From positions 57,880-121,879 of the forward strand of contig JBFXEW010000013.1 of assembly GCA_050179685.1 (NCBI GenBank): DNA of 64,000 bases, in the 5' to 3' direction. A model generated the notes under the pieces. The model ran no database searches, was not told the origin of the DNA, and saw nothing but the letters and a program-made list of their open reading frames with translations. Of the stretch, positions 1 to 9,109 are shown one piece after another. The position numbers and the translations under genes are program-made. Origin of the DNA: GWE2-40-63 sp050179685. GTDB lineage: Bacteria; Bacteroidota; Bacteroidia; Bacteroidales; SZUA-534. Each line of letters opens with the position of its first letter. Position 1 is the first letter of the stretch.

Positions 1-587
1 CCGTAAACAAGCGTAAAACCCGCGATATTATCTACACCCAGGGAATTTTACCCAATCATGACACCTTACATGTGTTTGTTAACCATTGGCCTTCGCGTTA
101 TGGCGGGCAATTGGAGAGTGAAGAAAACCGCATTTATGTTGCCGGACTGCTTAAACAAAAAACGGATTCAATTCTCAAAAATATTCCGCAGGCTTTAATT
201 GTAATTATGGGTGATTTTAACGACGAACCCGACAACACCAGTCTTATTGAAACCTTAAATGCTTTGCCAGCCTACGATTCATTGCAAACCAAACAACTCG
301 TAAACCTGTCGTATGAATTGCGATACAATAAAAACCTGGGTTCGCACAAATACCAGGGGCAATGGACTTTACTCGATCAGGTAATTGTTTCCGGAGCATT
401 GTTGAATAAAAGCCGAAACACGTATACAACTCCCGAAAAACTCACCGTTGTTAAAGCTCCCTTTCTGCTGGAACCCGACGAAGCCTATTTGGGCGATAAG
501 CCTTACCGGACTTATGTGGGCTTTAAATACAATGGAGGTTTTTCCGATCACCTGCCGGTTTTCATCGATTTGCTGAACAAAGAATAA
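1..587 (+). CDS. Endonuclease/exonuclease/phosphatase family protein (5' end missing)
   Basis: The open frame runs in from the left edge (first full codon at base 3), so only about the last 195 residues are visible. The segment has the family signatures in order: a NHWPSRYGG stretch, the catalytic MGDFNDEP motif (Asp and Asn of the metal site), and a C-terminal SDHLPV with the catalytic His. Members are Mg-dependent phosphodiesterases that cut nucleic acids or phospho-substrates; the substrate cannot be told from this part. Any signal peptide lies outside the window. It converges with the cca gene, 9 bases away. The family call is firm and the specific role unknown. Confidence 0.85.
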   Translation, partial: VNKRKTRDIIYTQGILPNHDTLHVFVNHWPSRYGGQLESEENRIYVAGLLKQKTDSILKNIPQALIVIMGDFNDEPDNTSLIETLNALPAYDSLQTKQLVNLSYELRYNKNLGSHKYQGQWTLLDQVIVSGALLNKSRNTYTTPEKLTVVKAPFLLEPDEAYLGDKPYRTYVGFKYNGGFSDHLPVFIDLLNKE

Positions 588-596
588 GCGGCTACA

Positions 597-2006
597 TTAT
601 TTTACCGGATGATGTCCTAAACGGGCTCCTTCGTTCAACATTAATTGATAAGCTGCCTCGTACGAATTTTCAATTACCCCATCCAAAATGGCATCTTTAA
701 TGGCTGTTTTTATGGTTCCAATATCTCGACAGGGTTTCAAACCAAATGTGTCCATAATTTCCTCGCCCGAAATAGGAGGCTGCCAGTTTCGGATGCGATC
801 TTTAGCTTCTACCTCTTTCAGCTTCTCTCTTACCAATTGGTAATTATCCAGGTAGCGGGCCACTTTGTCAGGATTCTTCGACGTAATGTCAGCGTCGCAA
901 AGCAACATTAAATCATCAATATCGTCGCCAGCATCAAAAAGCAGTCGTCGTATGGCGCTATCGGTAACCTCTTCCTGTGCCAAAACTACCGGTCGCATAT
1001 GCAAGCCTACCATTTTTTGCACATATTTCATTTTCTCGTTTAAAGGCAACTTCAGCTTTTTAAAAATGACCGGAATCATTTTTGTCCCGATAAACTCATG
1101 TCCATGAAAAGTCCAGCCCTGACCTTCTACAAATTTCTTGGTACGTGGCTTGGCAATATCATGAAGCAGAGCCGACCAGCGCAACCAAAGATCGTCGGTG
1201 GTCTTACAAATATTATCGAGTACCTGTAAGGTATGGTAAAAATTATCTTTATGCTTTTTTCCATTAATTTCGTCCACACCTTTTAAAGCATCCAATTCAG
1301 GTAAAATAAGTTTAAGCAATCCGGTTTTTTGGAGCAATTTAAAGCCGATACTGGGCTTAGCACACAGCATTATTTTATTTAATTCCACATGTATACGTTC
1401 GAACGAAATTATTTCGATGCGTTCTTTGTTTCGTTCAATGGCATCGAGCGATTCCTGTTCAATAGTAAAATTCAACTGATTGGCAAATCGTATGGCGCGC
1501 AACATACGCAGGGGATCGTCGGAATAAGTGGTGTCGGGATTAAGCGGTGTACGGATAATGCCATCGTGCAAATCCTGAACTCCATTAAAAGGGTCGGTTA
1601 GCTTACCAAACGAGTCGGGATGCAAACTTAAAGCCAATGCATTGATGGTAAAATCGCGCCGGTTCTGGTCATCTTCCAGGGTGCCGTTCTCTACAATTGG
1701 TTTTCGTGAATTACGTTGGTACGATTCTTTTCGGGCGCCTACAAACTCAACTTCCCATTCTTTGTAGCGGAACATGGCAGTTCCAAAATTCTTGAAGACC
1801 GAAACTTTAATTTTAGGGTTCAATTTATGAGCTACTTTTAAAGCCAAATCGATACCGCTGCCCAGCGTAACTATATCAATGTCGTTCGAAGGTCGCTTTA
1901 ACAACACATCGCGCACAAAGCCGCCAATTACATAAGCTTCAAGACCCAATTCGCCGCAAACCTCTGAAACGCTGGTAAATATTTTATGATTTAAATGCTG
2001 ATCCAT
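597..2006 (-). CDS. cca: CCA-adding tRNA nucleotidyltransferase with HD domain
   Basis: A 469-residue protein of the class II nucleotidyltransferase family, which adds or repairs the 3' CCA of tRNA. The head domain shows GGFVRD at residues 28-33 and the metal-binding DID near 42-44, then an RRDFTINA motif near 114 and the DPLRMLRAIRFA flexible-loop helix near 163. A C-terminal HD domain (LLHDIAKP, then HGHEF) spans about 280-400, as in many bacterial CCA/poly(A) polymerase-like enzymes. Length fits the HD-containing type. A TAATTTTG -7-like box lies at 2042-2035 on the minus strand, about 30 bases before the start. Poly(A) polymerase is the main alternative, but Bacteroidota normally use this form as CCA enzyme. 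Confidence 0.9.
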   Translation of the reverse strand: MDQHLNHKIFTSVSEVCGELGLEAYVIGGFVRDVLLKRPSNDIDIVTLGSGIDLALKVAHKLNPKIKVSVFKNFGTAMFRYKEWEVEFVGARKESYQRNSRKPIVENGTLEDDQNRRDFTINALALSLHPDSFGKLTDPFNGVQDLHDGIIRTPLNPDTTYSDDPLRMLRAIRFANQLNFTIEQESLDAIERNKERIEIISFERIHVELNKIMLCAKPSIGFKLLQKTGLLKLILPELDALKGVDEINGKKHKDNFYHTLQVLDNICKTTDDLWLRWSALLHDIAKPRTKKFVEGQGWTFHGHEFIGTKMIPVIFKKLKLPLNEKMKYVQKMVGLHMRPVVLAQEEVTDSAIRRLLFDAGDDIDDLMLLCDADITSKNPDKVARYLDNYQLVREKLKEVEAKDRIRNWQPPISGEEIMDTFGLKPCRDIGTIKTAIKDAILDGVIENSYEAAYQLMLNEGARLGHHPVK

Positions 2007-2216
2007 TAACAGTTGTTTCCATTATTATCGGCTGCAAAATTAAACGTTTTTAATAGTTTGTTGTTATATTCCCAGATATATAACTAAAAAACAATTGGCA
2101 TCCCTACAAATCAGGCATCCTGTAAAGAAATAATACCCAAAGAAAAAACTGGCATGGTAATTGAAACGTATCTAGATATCTACATATTTAAAAAATAATT
2201 TAAAAACAGAATAATC

Positions 2217-2573
2217 ATGATTGAGTACTTGACACAAGAAACTTTTAAAGAAAAAGTCTTCAACTTTGAGCAAAATAAAGAGTGGAAATTTGAAGGTGAA
2301 TTACCCTGCATTATTGACTTCTACGCCGACTGGTGTGGGCCATGCAAAATGGTAGCTCCAATTTTAGAGGAATTGGCTGAAGAGTATAAAGGTAAAGTTG
2401 ATGTTTACAAAGTAGATACTGAAGATCAGCGCGAATTATCGGCCATGTTCGGAATTCAAAGCATTCCTTCGTTGCTGTTTGTTCCCAAAGACGGACAACC
2501 ACAAATGGCTATGGGTGCTTTACCAAAAGATACCTTTAAGAAAGCATTTAAAGATGTATTTAATGTAGAATAA
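2217..2573 (+). CDS. trxA: Thioredoxin
   Basis: A 118-residue cytoplasmic thioredoxin that reduces protein disulfides. The active site WCGPC (Cys40, Cys43) follows the usual DFYADWCGPCKMVAP beta-strand and helix. The SIPS motif with the cis-proline is near residue 85 and GALPK precedes the last helix. There is no signal peptide. The N terminus is about ten residues longer than E. coli TrxA, and Cys31 is an extra cysteine. The gene is monocistronic: a 210-base gap lies upstream and a strong hairpin terminator follows within 25 bases. Confidence 0.92.
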   Translation: MIEYLTQETFKEKVFNFEQNKEWKFEGELPCIIDFYADWCGPCKMVAPILEELAEEYKGKVDVYKVDTEDQRELSAMFGIQSIPSLLFVPKDGQPQMAMGALPKDTFKKAFKDVFNVE

Positions 2574-2592
2574 TCGTTTGATATGCATAGGT

Positions 2593-2627
2593 AAAACCCC
2601 GACAACCTGCGTTGCCGGGGTTTTTTT
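2593..2627 (+). terminator. Rho-independent terminator after thioredoxin
   Basis: A 14-base stem (AAAACCCCGACAAC paired to GTTGCCGGGGTTTT with one A-C mismatch) and a 4-base loop are followed by a run of T. It starts 20 bases after the thioredoxin stop codon. Confidence 0.88.
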
Positions 2628-2708
2628 ATACCCAAACTGACATTATGAACTCCCGGGGTGATTGGTACAGCATTTGCATAATAAGGCGCTAATTAAATAA
2701 TTATTAAC

Positions 2709-3755
2709 GTGACAACTATCCTAAATTGCTTAAGCCATCTAACACTTTATCTTTTAATGAATCAACTTGCCGCTCAAACTTCAATCCCAGATTCCGCATT
2801 CCTGGAACCATCAATATATAAAAACGGACAGTTTCAAAACCAGGAAGAAACGCCCATGATGACCGGCGAAGATTCTCGTTTTAAAATTATGCGTCAGTTT
2901 TTTGGAAAGATTCCTAATGGAGTACCCGATAAAATCATTAGTACCTACCCTTTTAATAAGGCTCAATTCAATGAAACGGACCAGCAAGTTGAATACGTTT
3001 GGTTTGGGCATTCTACCCTGCTTATTAACTTTAAAGGAATTAAAATCTTAACCGACCCGGTTTTTAGTAAAAATGCTTCACCGGTGCCATTCAGTAACCA
3101 ATGTTTCGACTACTCGGAGCATTATTCGGTTGAGCAACTTCCAACTATCGATTTGGTTTTAATTTCGCACGACCATTACGATCATCTCGATAAAAAAACC
3201 ATTAAAAAACTAAAGGATAAAGTCGTACATTTTTATGTACCCTTAAAAGTAAAAAGTCGCCTGGTAAAATGGGGAGTTCCCGAAGAAAAAATTACCGAAG
3301 CCGATTGGTGGGATGGCTTTAATCACTCATCGGGAATCCGAATTACTGCTACTCCGGCCCGTCATTTTTCAGGCCGAGGACTTACCAACCGCAACAGTAC
3401 GCTATGGTGTTCGTGGGCCATAAAAGACCACCAAAACGCTGTTTTCTATAGTGGCGACTCGGGCTACGGCAAGCACTTTAAAGCTATTGGTAAGGAATTA
3501 GGGCCCTTCGATTTAACCTTTATTGAGTGCGGACAATACAACCAAAACTGGAGATACATTCATAACATGCCCGAAGAAAGCGTTCAGGCACATATTGATT
3601 TAGGTGGAAAAAAAATGGTGCCCATACATTGGGGAAAATTTAAACTGAGTCTGCACCCTTGGACCGAGCCCGTTGAAAGGGCAAAAGCAGCTGCTGAAAA
3701 ACAAAAGGCCGATTTAAGCGTTCCCGAAGTTGGGAAAATAAATCAACTCAATTAA
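2709..3755 (+). CDS. MBL-fold metal-dependent hydrolase, probably exported
   Basis: A 348-residue metallo-beta-lactamase-fold protein of the NAPE-PLD/UlaG-like type. It has the early WFGHSTLLI strand near residue 98, the metal-binding HDHYDHLD motif near 154-161, ATPARHFSGRG near 217, YSGDSGYG with the bridging Asp near 250, and a final PIHWG histidine. The first residues from the GTG codon form a hydrophobic segment ending AAQ, consistent with a signal peptide. The start is uncertain: ATG at 2757 would remove most of that segment. Substrate is unknown; relatives act on phospholipids or lactones. The next gene starts 25 bases downstream and may be co-transcribed. Confidence 0.82.
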   Translation: MTTILNCLSHLTLYLLMNQLAAQTSIPDSAFLEPSIYKNGQFQNQEETPMMTGEDSRFKIMRQFFGKIPNGVPDKIISTYPFNKAQFNETDQQVEYVWFGHSTLLINFKGIKILTDPVFSKNASPVPFSNQCFDYSEHYSVEQLPTIDLVLISHDHYDHLDKKTIKKLKDKVVHFYVPLKVKSRLVKWGVPEEKITEADWWDGFNHSSGIRITATPARHFSGRGLTNRNSTLWCSWAIKDHQNAVFYSGDSGYGKHFKAIGKELGPFDLTFIECGQYNQNWRYIHNMPEESVQAHIDLGGKKMVPIHWGKFKLSLHPWTEPVERAKAAAEKQKADLSVPEVGKINQLN

Positions 3756-3780
3756 ATCAATCAAAACTCAAAATAAAAAC

Positions 3781-5028
3781 ATGCGCATGATGGCACTTAT
3801 ACTATTCATTGCTTTGCTTCTTGTAAGCGATTTCTATTCCTGGATTGGCTTACGTACCAGTCTCCAATTTAGCAATCAAACGCTTTATCATATAATCTAC
3901 GCTGCAACAACATTAATAAGCTGGCTGGGAATGGGCTTAATTATAGTGGCCTTCTCGAAAACCCACATGACGCAACCCGTATGGATTAACCTGATTTTTG
4001 GTCTGGCTTTTTCGCTTATTGTTGCCAAACTAATCATGGGTTCGTTTTTTCTTATCGAAGATATATTGCGCGGTTTTGTCTGGCTTTTCCAGACAGTCGC
4101 CAATTTCCGCACTGCCGAACTTACTACGCGTTCGTTTTTTTGGGGATTGAGTGCCTTAACTTTAGGAGGTCTCCTTGCGTTATTCCTGAATTACGGGGTT
4201 ATTTTCGGAAAATACCATTACAAAGTACATAAGCAAACGCTCTATTTCGACGATTTACCCGATGCCTTTCATGGTTTTAAAATTGTACAACTCTCCGATT
4301 TGCATCTGGGAACTTTTGATAATGCAAAAAAAGTAGCCAAAGGACTAAAAATAGTTCAGCAACAAGAACCCGACCTACTGGTTTTTACCGGCGATATGGT
4401 AAATAACTATGCCTACGAAGCCCTGCCTTACATCGATGGAATTAAGGAATTACAGGCTCCCTATGGAAAATACACCATTATGGGAAACCACGATTACGGT
4501 TCCTATGCCCGATGGAACAGCGAACAGGCAAAAACAGAAAACCTGAAGCAATTGCATCAGATTGAAAAAGAAATGGGCTTAACCTGGCTAAACAATCAAC
4601 AGGTGGCTTTAACCAGGAATTCCGACACCATATACCTGATTGGAGTCGAAAACTGGGGACTTCCTCCCTTTCCTCAGTATGGGGAGCTCGATTCAGCAGT
4701 TCATGGTATTCCTGATGGCAGTTTCGCTATCTTGTTATCGCACGACCCAACCCATTGGCGTCAACAAGTGCTTGATTTTGGCAAACATATTCACCTGACT
4801 CTCAGCGGACATACTCATGGAATGCAATTTGGCTTTGAACTGGGTAAATTAAAGTGGAGCCCGGTAAAATACAAATATGCCGAATGGGCTGGTTTGTACG
4901 AAACAGCCGGTAAATACCTCAATGTAAACCGCGGATTTGGACATATTGGTTATCCGGGACGCGCGGGCATCAGACCTGAGATTACCGTAATAGAATTGAA
5001 AAAACGAAAATTACAAGCGCTTAATTGA
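3781..5028 (+). CDS. Membrane-anchored calcineurin-like metallophosphoesterase
   Basis: A 415-residue protein. The first ~150 residues contain about four hydrophobic membrane segments; the rest is a calcineurin-like phosphoesterase domain of the YkuE/YaeI type. All metal-site motifs are seen in order: LSDLHLG (~172), FTGDMVNN (~206), MGNHDYG (~239), LSHDP (~322) and LSGHTHGMQFG (~346). Relatives hydrolyse phosphodiesters in lipid A precursors or nucleotides; the substrate here is not determinable. It follows the MBL-fold hydrolase closely on the same strand, and its 3' end overlaps the convergent next gene by 8 bases. Confidence 0.85.
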   Translation: MRMMALILFIALLLVSDFYSWIGLRTSLQFSNQTLYHIIYAATTLISWLGMGLIIVAFSKTHMTQPVWINLIFGLAFSLIVAKLIMGSFFLIEDILRGFVWLFQTVANFRTAELTTRSFFWGLSALTLGGLLALFLNYGVIFGKYHYKVHKQTLYFDDLPDAFHGFKIVQLSDLHLGTFDNAKKVAKGLKIVQQQEPDLLVFTGDMVNNYAYEALPYIDGIKELQAPYGKYTIMGNHDYGSYARWNSEQAKTENLKQLHQIEKEMGLTWLNNQQVALTRNSDTIYLIGVENWGLPPFPQYGELDSAVHGIPDGSFAILLSHDPTHWRQQVLDFGKHIHLTLSGHTHGMQFGFELGKLKWSPVKYKYAEWAGLYETAGKYLNVNRGFGHIGYPGRAGIRPEITVIELKKRKLQALN

Positions 5029-5650
5029 AGGTTTTTTTTGACTGATCATTCTGATATAAATGATGTTCGGCCAAATATTTATCCATAGCTTCCGGTATGT
5101 ATGCACCCTTATTTATCCGGGTTTCGCGAATGGGTTCAGGATTGCACGACTTTATGTCGTCCATATATATAAGCTTTTGGGTTTTAAAGTTCTTTTTTGC
5201 TTTTGATTGCTTTTGATTGTGGCTACAAGCATACACAAAGGTAATGCCCTTGGTTTTAAAATAACTGGTGTCCGATTCATTGGTATGACAGGGTAATAAC
5301 ACATAAATTTTTTTACCTCTTCGTTTCAATATGTGCAACATATCGTCGAAGGTAAGGTCATTTTTTGAGCCATGGCACTGCTCAAGCGAAAATCCATATA
5401 TTTCACTGGCCTCCTGCGGTGTATCTTTAACCAAATCCATCATCCGAAGCCGGTGCCTGAGTTCTTTTAAATCGGTTTCATCGGCATCTTTATTTGGACA
5501 TACAATCAGGTGATCGATGGGAAGTGCAGCTTTACTGCGGCGAATGAACTCAAGATAACCAAAATGAGCCGGAAGATTGGCTCCGTAGAAAAAAGCAAGG
5601 TTTTTACCTTTTAAAGCCAAAAGCTCTTCTATGTCACGAATCAATTTCAT
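5021..5650 (-). CDS. Divergent NadD-like (HIGH-superfamily) nucleotidyltransferase
   Basis: A 209-residue cytoplasmic protein resembling nicotinate-nucleotide adenylyltransferase in layout. The N terminus FFYGANLPAHFGYLEF aligns with the NadD GGxFDPxHxGHLxL element, followed by LPIDHLIVCPN. The C terminus IRETRINKGAYIPEAMDKYLAEHHLY matches NadD's STxIRxRIxxG...PxxVxxYIxxxxLY end. The (H/T)xGH motif is altered: HFGY has Tyr for the second His, and the leading GGSF is replaced by FYGAN. It may be an altered nucleotidyltransferase or an inactive relative. The assignment is from motif pattern only. Confidence 0.55.
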   Translation of the reverse strand: MKLIRDIEELLALKGKNLAFFYGANLPAHFGYLEFIRRSKAALPIDHLIVCPNKDADETDLKELRHRLRMMDLVKDTPQEASEIYGFSLEQCHGSKNDLTFDDMLHILKRRGKKIYVLLPCHTNESDTSYFKTKGITFVYACSHNQKQSKAKKNFKTQKLIYMDDIKSCNPEPIRETRINKGAYIPEAMDKYLAEHHLYQNDQSKKTFN

Positions 5651-5679
5651 AGGTATAATTTTAATTCAGGCTACAGAAT

Positions 5680-6663
5680 CTACTCAAAAGGATAGTTCAA
5701 ATCAATTTGTTTGCGAATGGCGTCCATCAAACGCATCATTTTTAAGCTGCGTTCCAAAGGCATGGTAGCATTTTCAGTGCGACCCGCCAATAAATCGCTG
5801 TTAACAGCCTCTGTTTCCCAGTTATAACCCATGGTTTGGGTAGAATCGGTAAACACCTCATCGGTCGCTCCACTAACCCGCAGAACAGCTTGTTTACTCA
5901 TCCAGAACAAGGGAATCTGAATGTAACCTTTGGTTCCATAAATAAACGCATCATTAAGCAATTGTGCCCTTATATGGCTTGCCATTTGACCTTTGACTCC
6001 ATTTTTGTACTGTAACTGGGCTACCACACTTTCATCGACACCAGTTTCAGTAAAGGTAGCTTTTGCGTCAAGTGACTCCAGTTCCGACTGGGCAAACAGC
6101 TCAATTATAGTAAGCGGATAAATACCAATATCGAGCAACGCACCACCGGCTAAATCGGGATTAAGCAAACGTTTTGCCGGATCCTGGTTCCCTACTTGTC
6201 CAAAATTAGCTTGTATCAATTGTACCTCACCAATTTTTCCTTCATCGACCCATTGTTTGGCCTTTAAAACAGCAGGTAAAAATGGGGTCCACATGGCTTC
6301 CATAAAAAACAGCCCGCGTTTACGTGCCTCATTAATCAACTGCTCCAGTTGAAAGGCATTCACCGTTACCGGTTTTTCGCACAATACCTGTTTGTTGTGT
6401 TGCAAACAGCGCATGGCCTGTTCAAAATGAAAGTTGTGCGTGGTGGCCACATAAATAACATCAACAGCCGCATCGGTCAATAATTCGGAATAACTGCCGT
6501 AAGCTTTGGGAATACCATATTGAGCAGCCAGGTGTTGAGCCGCATCAATTCTTCGGGAACCTACCGCATAAAGTTCACCCTGTTTTACCAAGGTAAAATC
6601 GGCTGCAAATTTTCCGGCAATAGAACCGGCTCCCAGAATGCCCCATTTGATTTTCTTTTCCAT
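5680..6663 (-). CDS. Gfo/Idh/MocA-family NAD(P)-dependent oxidoreductase
   Basis: A 327-residue dehydrogenase. The N-terminal Rossmann fold has GILGAGSIAGKF at residues 8-19 and the family's CEKPVT motif near 95-100, followed by the MEAMWTPFLPA segment typical of the trans-dihydrobenzenediol dehydrogenase-like branch. LLDIGIYPL near 175 carries the conserved Asp and Tyr region of the active site. Members oxidise or reduce sugars or cyclic polyols; the substrate is not predictable. It is cytoplasmic, and a 29-base gap separates its stop from the NadD-like gene, which it may precede in a transcript. Confidence 0.85.
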   Translation of the reverse strand: MEKKIKWGILGAGSIAGKFAADFTLVKQGELYAVGSRRIDAAQHLAAQYGIPKAYGSYSELLTDAAVDVIYVATTHNFHFEQAMRCLQHNKQVLCEKPVTVNAFQLEQLINEARKRGLFFMEAMWTPFLPAVLKAKQWVDEGKIGEVQLIQANFGQVGNQDPAKRLLNPDLAGGALLDIGIYPLTIIELFAQSELESLDAKATFTETGVDESVVAQLQYKNGVKGQMASHIRAQLLNDAFIYGTKGYIQIPLFWMSKQAVLRVSGATDEVFTDSTQTMGYNWETEAVNSDLLAGRTENATMPLERSLKMMRLMDAIRKQIDLNYPFE

Positions 6664-6681
6664 GCACTGTTTTTGTTGTGT

Positions 6682-6713
6682 AAAAGCCCTATCGTAAAAA
6701 CGATAAGGCTTTT
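6682..6713 (-). terminator. Hairpin terminator downstream of the pyrophosphatase gene
   Basis: AAAAGCCCTATCG pairs with CGATAAGGCTTTT with one mismatch around a 6-base A-rich loop. On the minus strand the stem ends in a short T run. It sits between the end of the pyrophosphatase gene and the start of the Gfo/Idh gene. Confidence 0.6.
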
Positions 6714-6801
6714 TAGTTTTAAACTCTTCTCCTGCTCATACGCATAATTGGAGTTGGGGTTACTTTTACTATTGTTAAAAACAGAAAAATTAAATCAGTT
6801 C

Positions 6802-9078
6802 TTATAAAAGACTAAAGGCAACTGTAACACCCGACATAACAACCGATACCATGGTCATAAGTTTTATCAGGATGTTCAACGAAGGCCCTGAAGTATCTTT
6901 AAAAGGATCGCCTACAGTATCGCCAACAACACCGGCTTTATGCGCGTCGCTGCCCTTACCACCATAGTTTCCTTTTTCGATATACTTTTTGGCATTATCC
7001 CAGGCACCACCCGCATTATTCAACATCACAGCAAGTGCAAAACCGGTAACCAATCCGCCCATTAGCAAGCCTATCACTCCGCTTACTCCAAAAATTAATC
7101 CCACAACAACAGGAACTGCAATGGCAAGTATGGATGGCATCAGCATTTCGCGTTGAGCTCCTTTAGTCGAAATCTCAACACACTTGGCGTATTCAGGAAT
7201 AGCGGTTCCTTCCAGTATGCCGGGAATCTCACGAAACTGACGACGAACCTCATCAACCATGGCACCGGCGGCACGTCCAACAGCTTTCATAGTCATGGCA
7301 CAAAATACAAAAGCCATCATGGAACCCAGGAACAAACCGGCAATAAGCAAGGGGTTAAACAGGTTTAAATCGTAAAAATTAATAAAATCGTCGATGGTGG
7401 CAGCCGAGAGCGATGTGGCTCCGGTAACCTCAAGAAATTTAGCTCCCAGTTCCGGTATTTTCCCCAGCCACAAACGAACCTCTTCCATATAAGCCACCAA
7501 AAGTGCCATAGCCGTTAATGCAGCCGAACCAATGGCAAAACCTTTGCCGGTAGCAGCCGTTGTATTTCCAAGCATATCGAGCGCATCGGTGCGTTCACGA
7601 ACTTCCTTGGGCAACTCGGCCATCTCGGCATTCCCACCGGCATTATCGGCAATGGGACCAAAGGCATCGGTAGCCAAAGTAATCCCCAATGTAGAGAGCA
7701 TGCCCACGGCAGCAAAACCAATTCCGTAAACACCCATGCTGAAATCGGTAAAGCCCCCGGCAAAACCATAAGCAGCTATAATACCCATAACTATGGTAAC
7801 CACCGGAATCCAGGTGGAGTACATACCCACGGCCATTCCTTCGATAATGGTGGTTGCAGGCCCCTGAAGTCCCTGATGGGCAATTCCCCGGGTGGGTTTG
7901 TATCCATCAGAAGTATAGTATTCGGTTCCCTGACCAATGACAATTCCGGCAATTAATCCGGCAACTACCGAACCAAAAATACCCCAGCCGAACCAGCCAA
8001 AGTATGCCATTACGGCAATAGCCATCAGAATTAAAACCGAACTGCCAGCTGTTCCTATCAATAAAGAATTTAACAGACTTTTTGCCGTAGCAGTTTCTTT
8101 GGTTCGTACCATGAATATACCTACAATGGAAAATATAATACCAATGGCAGCAACTATCATGGGTGCCAGAATGGCTTTCTCGTCGAATACGCCATGATTT
8201 AGTGAAATGGCGGCTCCCAGCGCTGCTGTTGCCAGAATGGATCCGCAATACGACTCGTAAAGGTCGGCTCCCATACCGGCAACATCGCCCACATTATCGC
8301 CCACATTATCGGCAATGGTTGCCGGGTTACGTGGATCGTCTTCAGGAATACCGGCTTCTACTTTACCTACCAGGTCGGCTCCCACATCGGCAGCTTTGGT
8401 ATAAATACCTCCCCCAACGCGGGCAAACAAAGCCTGGGTTGATGCTCCCATACCAAAGGTTAGCATGGTAGTGGTTATGTGAACCATTTTGGCATGCAAC
8501 CATTCGGCATTGCCAACAAATGCATCGGACCAACCCACTTCAGCACCACTTAATCCAAGGCCCTGGGCAATTTTTAATCCCAGTCCAAAGATATTGCTGT
8601 CGTAAATGTAATTTAGCACCCAATACCAGATGGCAATGTCGAGCAAACCAAAACCAACCACTACCAGACCCATTACAGCTCCGGAGCGGAATGCCACCTG
8701 CAATCCTTTGTTTAATGACTGCGAGGCTCCGTGAGCCGTACGTGCCGAAGCAAAGGTGGCCGTTTTCATCCCCAAAAATCCGGAAAGGCCGGAGAAAAAA
8801 CCTCCGGTTAAAAAGGCAATGGGCACAAAGGGATTTTGAACCCCCATAAAGGCCAGAATTACAAACAAAACAAACAATACAGCAAAAACCAGTGTCACCA
8901 CCGAATACTGACGTTTTAAATAAGCCATGGCTCCCTCGCGTACATACTGTGCAATTTCTTTCATGCGCGGTGTGCCTTCGGAGTTTTTCATCATGGTTTT
9001 AAAGAAATAAAAGGCAAAACCAAGAGCCAAAAGAGAACAGATTGGTATTAACCAAAAAATTGAATTCATATCGTACAA
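6802..9078 (-). CDS. hppA: Membrane-bound ion-translocating pyrophosphatase, K+-dependent type
   Basis: A 758-residue integral membrane pyrophosphatase with about 16 transmembrane helices, coupling PPi hydrolysis to H+ and/or Na+ export. The catalytic signatures are complete: GGGIYTKAADVGADLVGK, then EDDPRNPATIADNVGDNVGDVAGM, and the C-terminal DTVGDPFKDTSGPS. In the GNTTAATGKG segment the residue that distinguishes the subfamilies is Ala, not Lys, which marks the K+-dependent type. Ion specificity (Na+, H+ or both) needs alignment of the gate glutamate. A hypothetical gene ends 31 bases upstream on the same strand and may share its transcript. Confidence 0.95.
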   Translation of the reverse strand: MYDMNSIFWLIPICSLLALGFAFYFFKTMMKNSEGTPRMKEIAQYVREGAMAYLKRQYSVVTLVFAVLFVLFVILAFMGVQNPFVPIAFLTGGFFSGLSGFLGMKTATFASARTAHGASQSLNKGLQVAFRSGAVMGLVVVGFGLLDIAIWYWVLNYIYDSNIFGLGLKIAQGLGLSGAEVGWSDAFVGNAEWLHAKMVHITTTMLTFGMGASTQALFARVGGGIYTKAADVGADLVGKVEAGIPEDDPRNPATIADNVGDNVGDVAGMGADLYESYCGSILATAALGAAISLNHGVFDEKAILAPMIVAAIGIIFSIVGIFMVRTKETATAKSLLNSLLIGTAGSSVLILMAIAVMAYFGWFGWGIFGSVVAGLIAGIVIGQGTEYYTSDGYKPTRGIAHQGLQGPATTIIEGMAVGMYSTWIPVVTIVMGIIAAYGFAGGFTDFSMGVYGIGFAAVGMLSTLGITLATDAFGPIADNAGGNAEMAELPKEVRERTDALDMLGNTTAATGKGFAIGSAALTAMALLVAYMEEVRLWLGKIPELGAKFLEVTGATSLSAATIDDFINFYDLNLFNPLLIAGLFLGSMMAFVFCAMTMKAVGRAAGAMVDEVRRQFREIPGILEGTAIPEYAKCVEISTKGAQREMLMPSILAIAVPVVVGLIFGVSGVIGLLMGGLVTGFALAVMLNNAGGAWDNAKKYIEKGNYGGKGSDAHKAGVVGDTVGDPFKDTSGPSLNILIKLMTMVSVVMSGVTVAFSLL

Positions 9079-9109
9079 ACTTTAATTAACAATTAATTTT
9101 TAATGCTAT

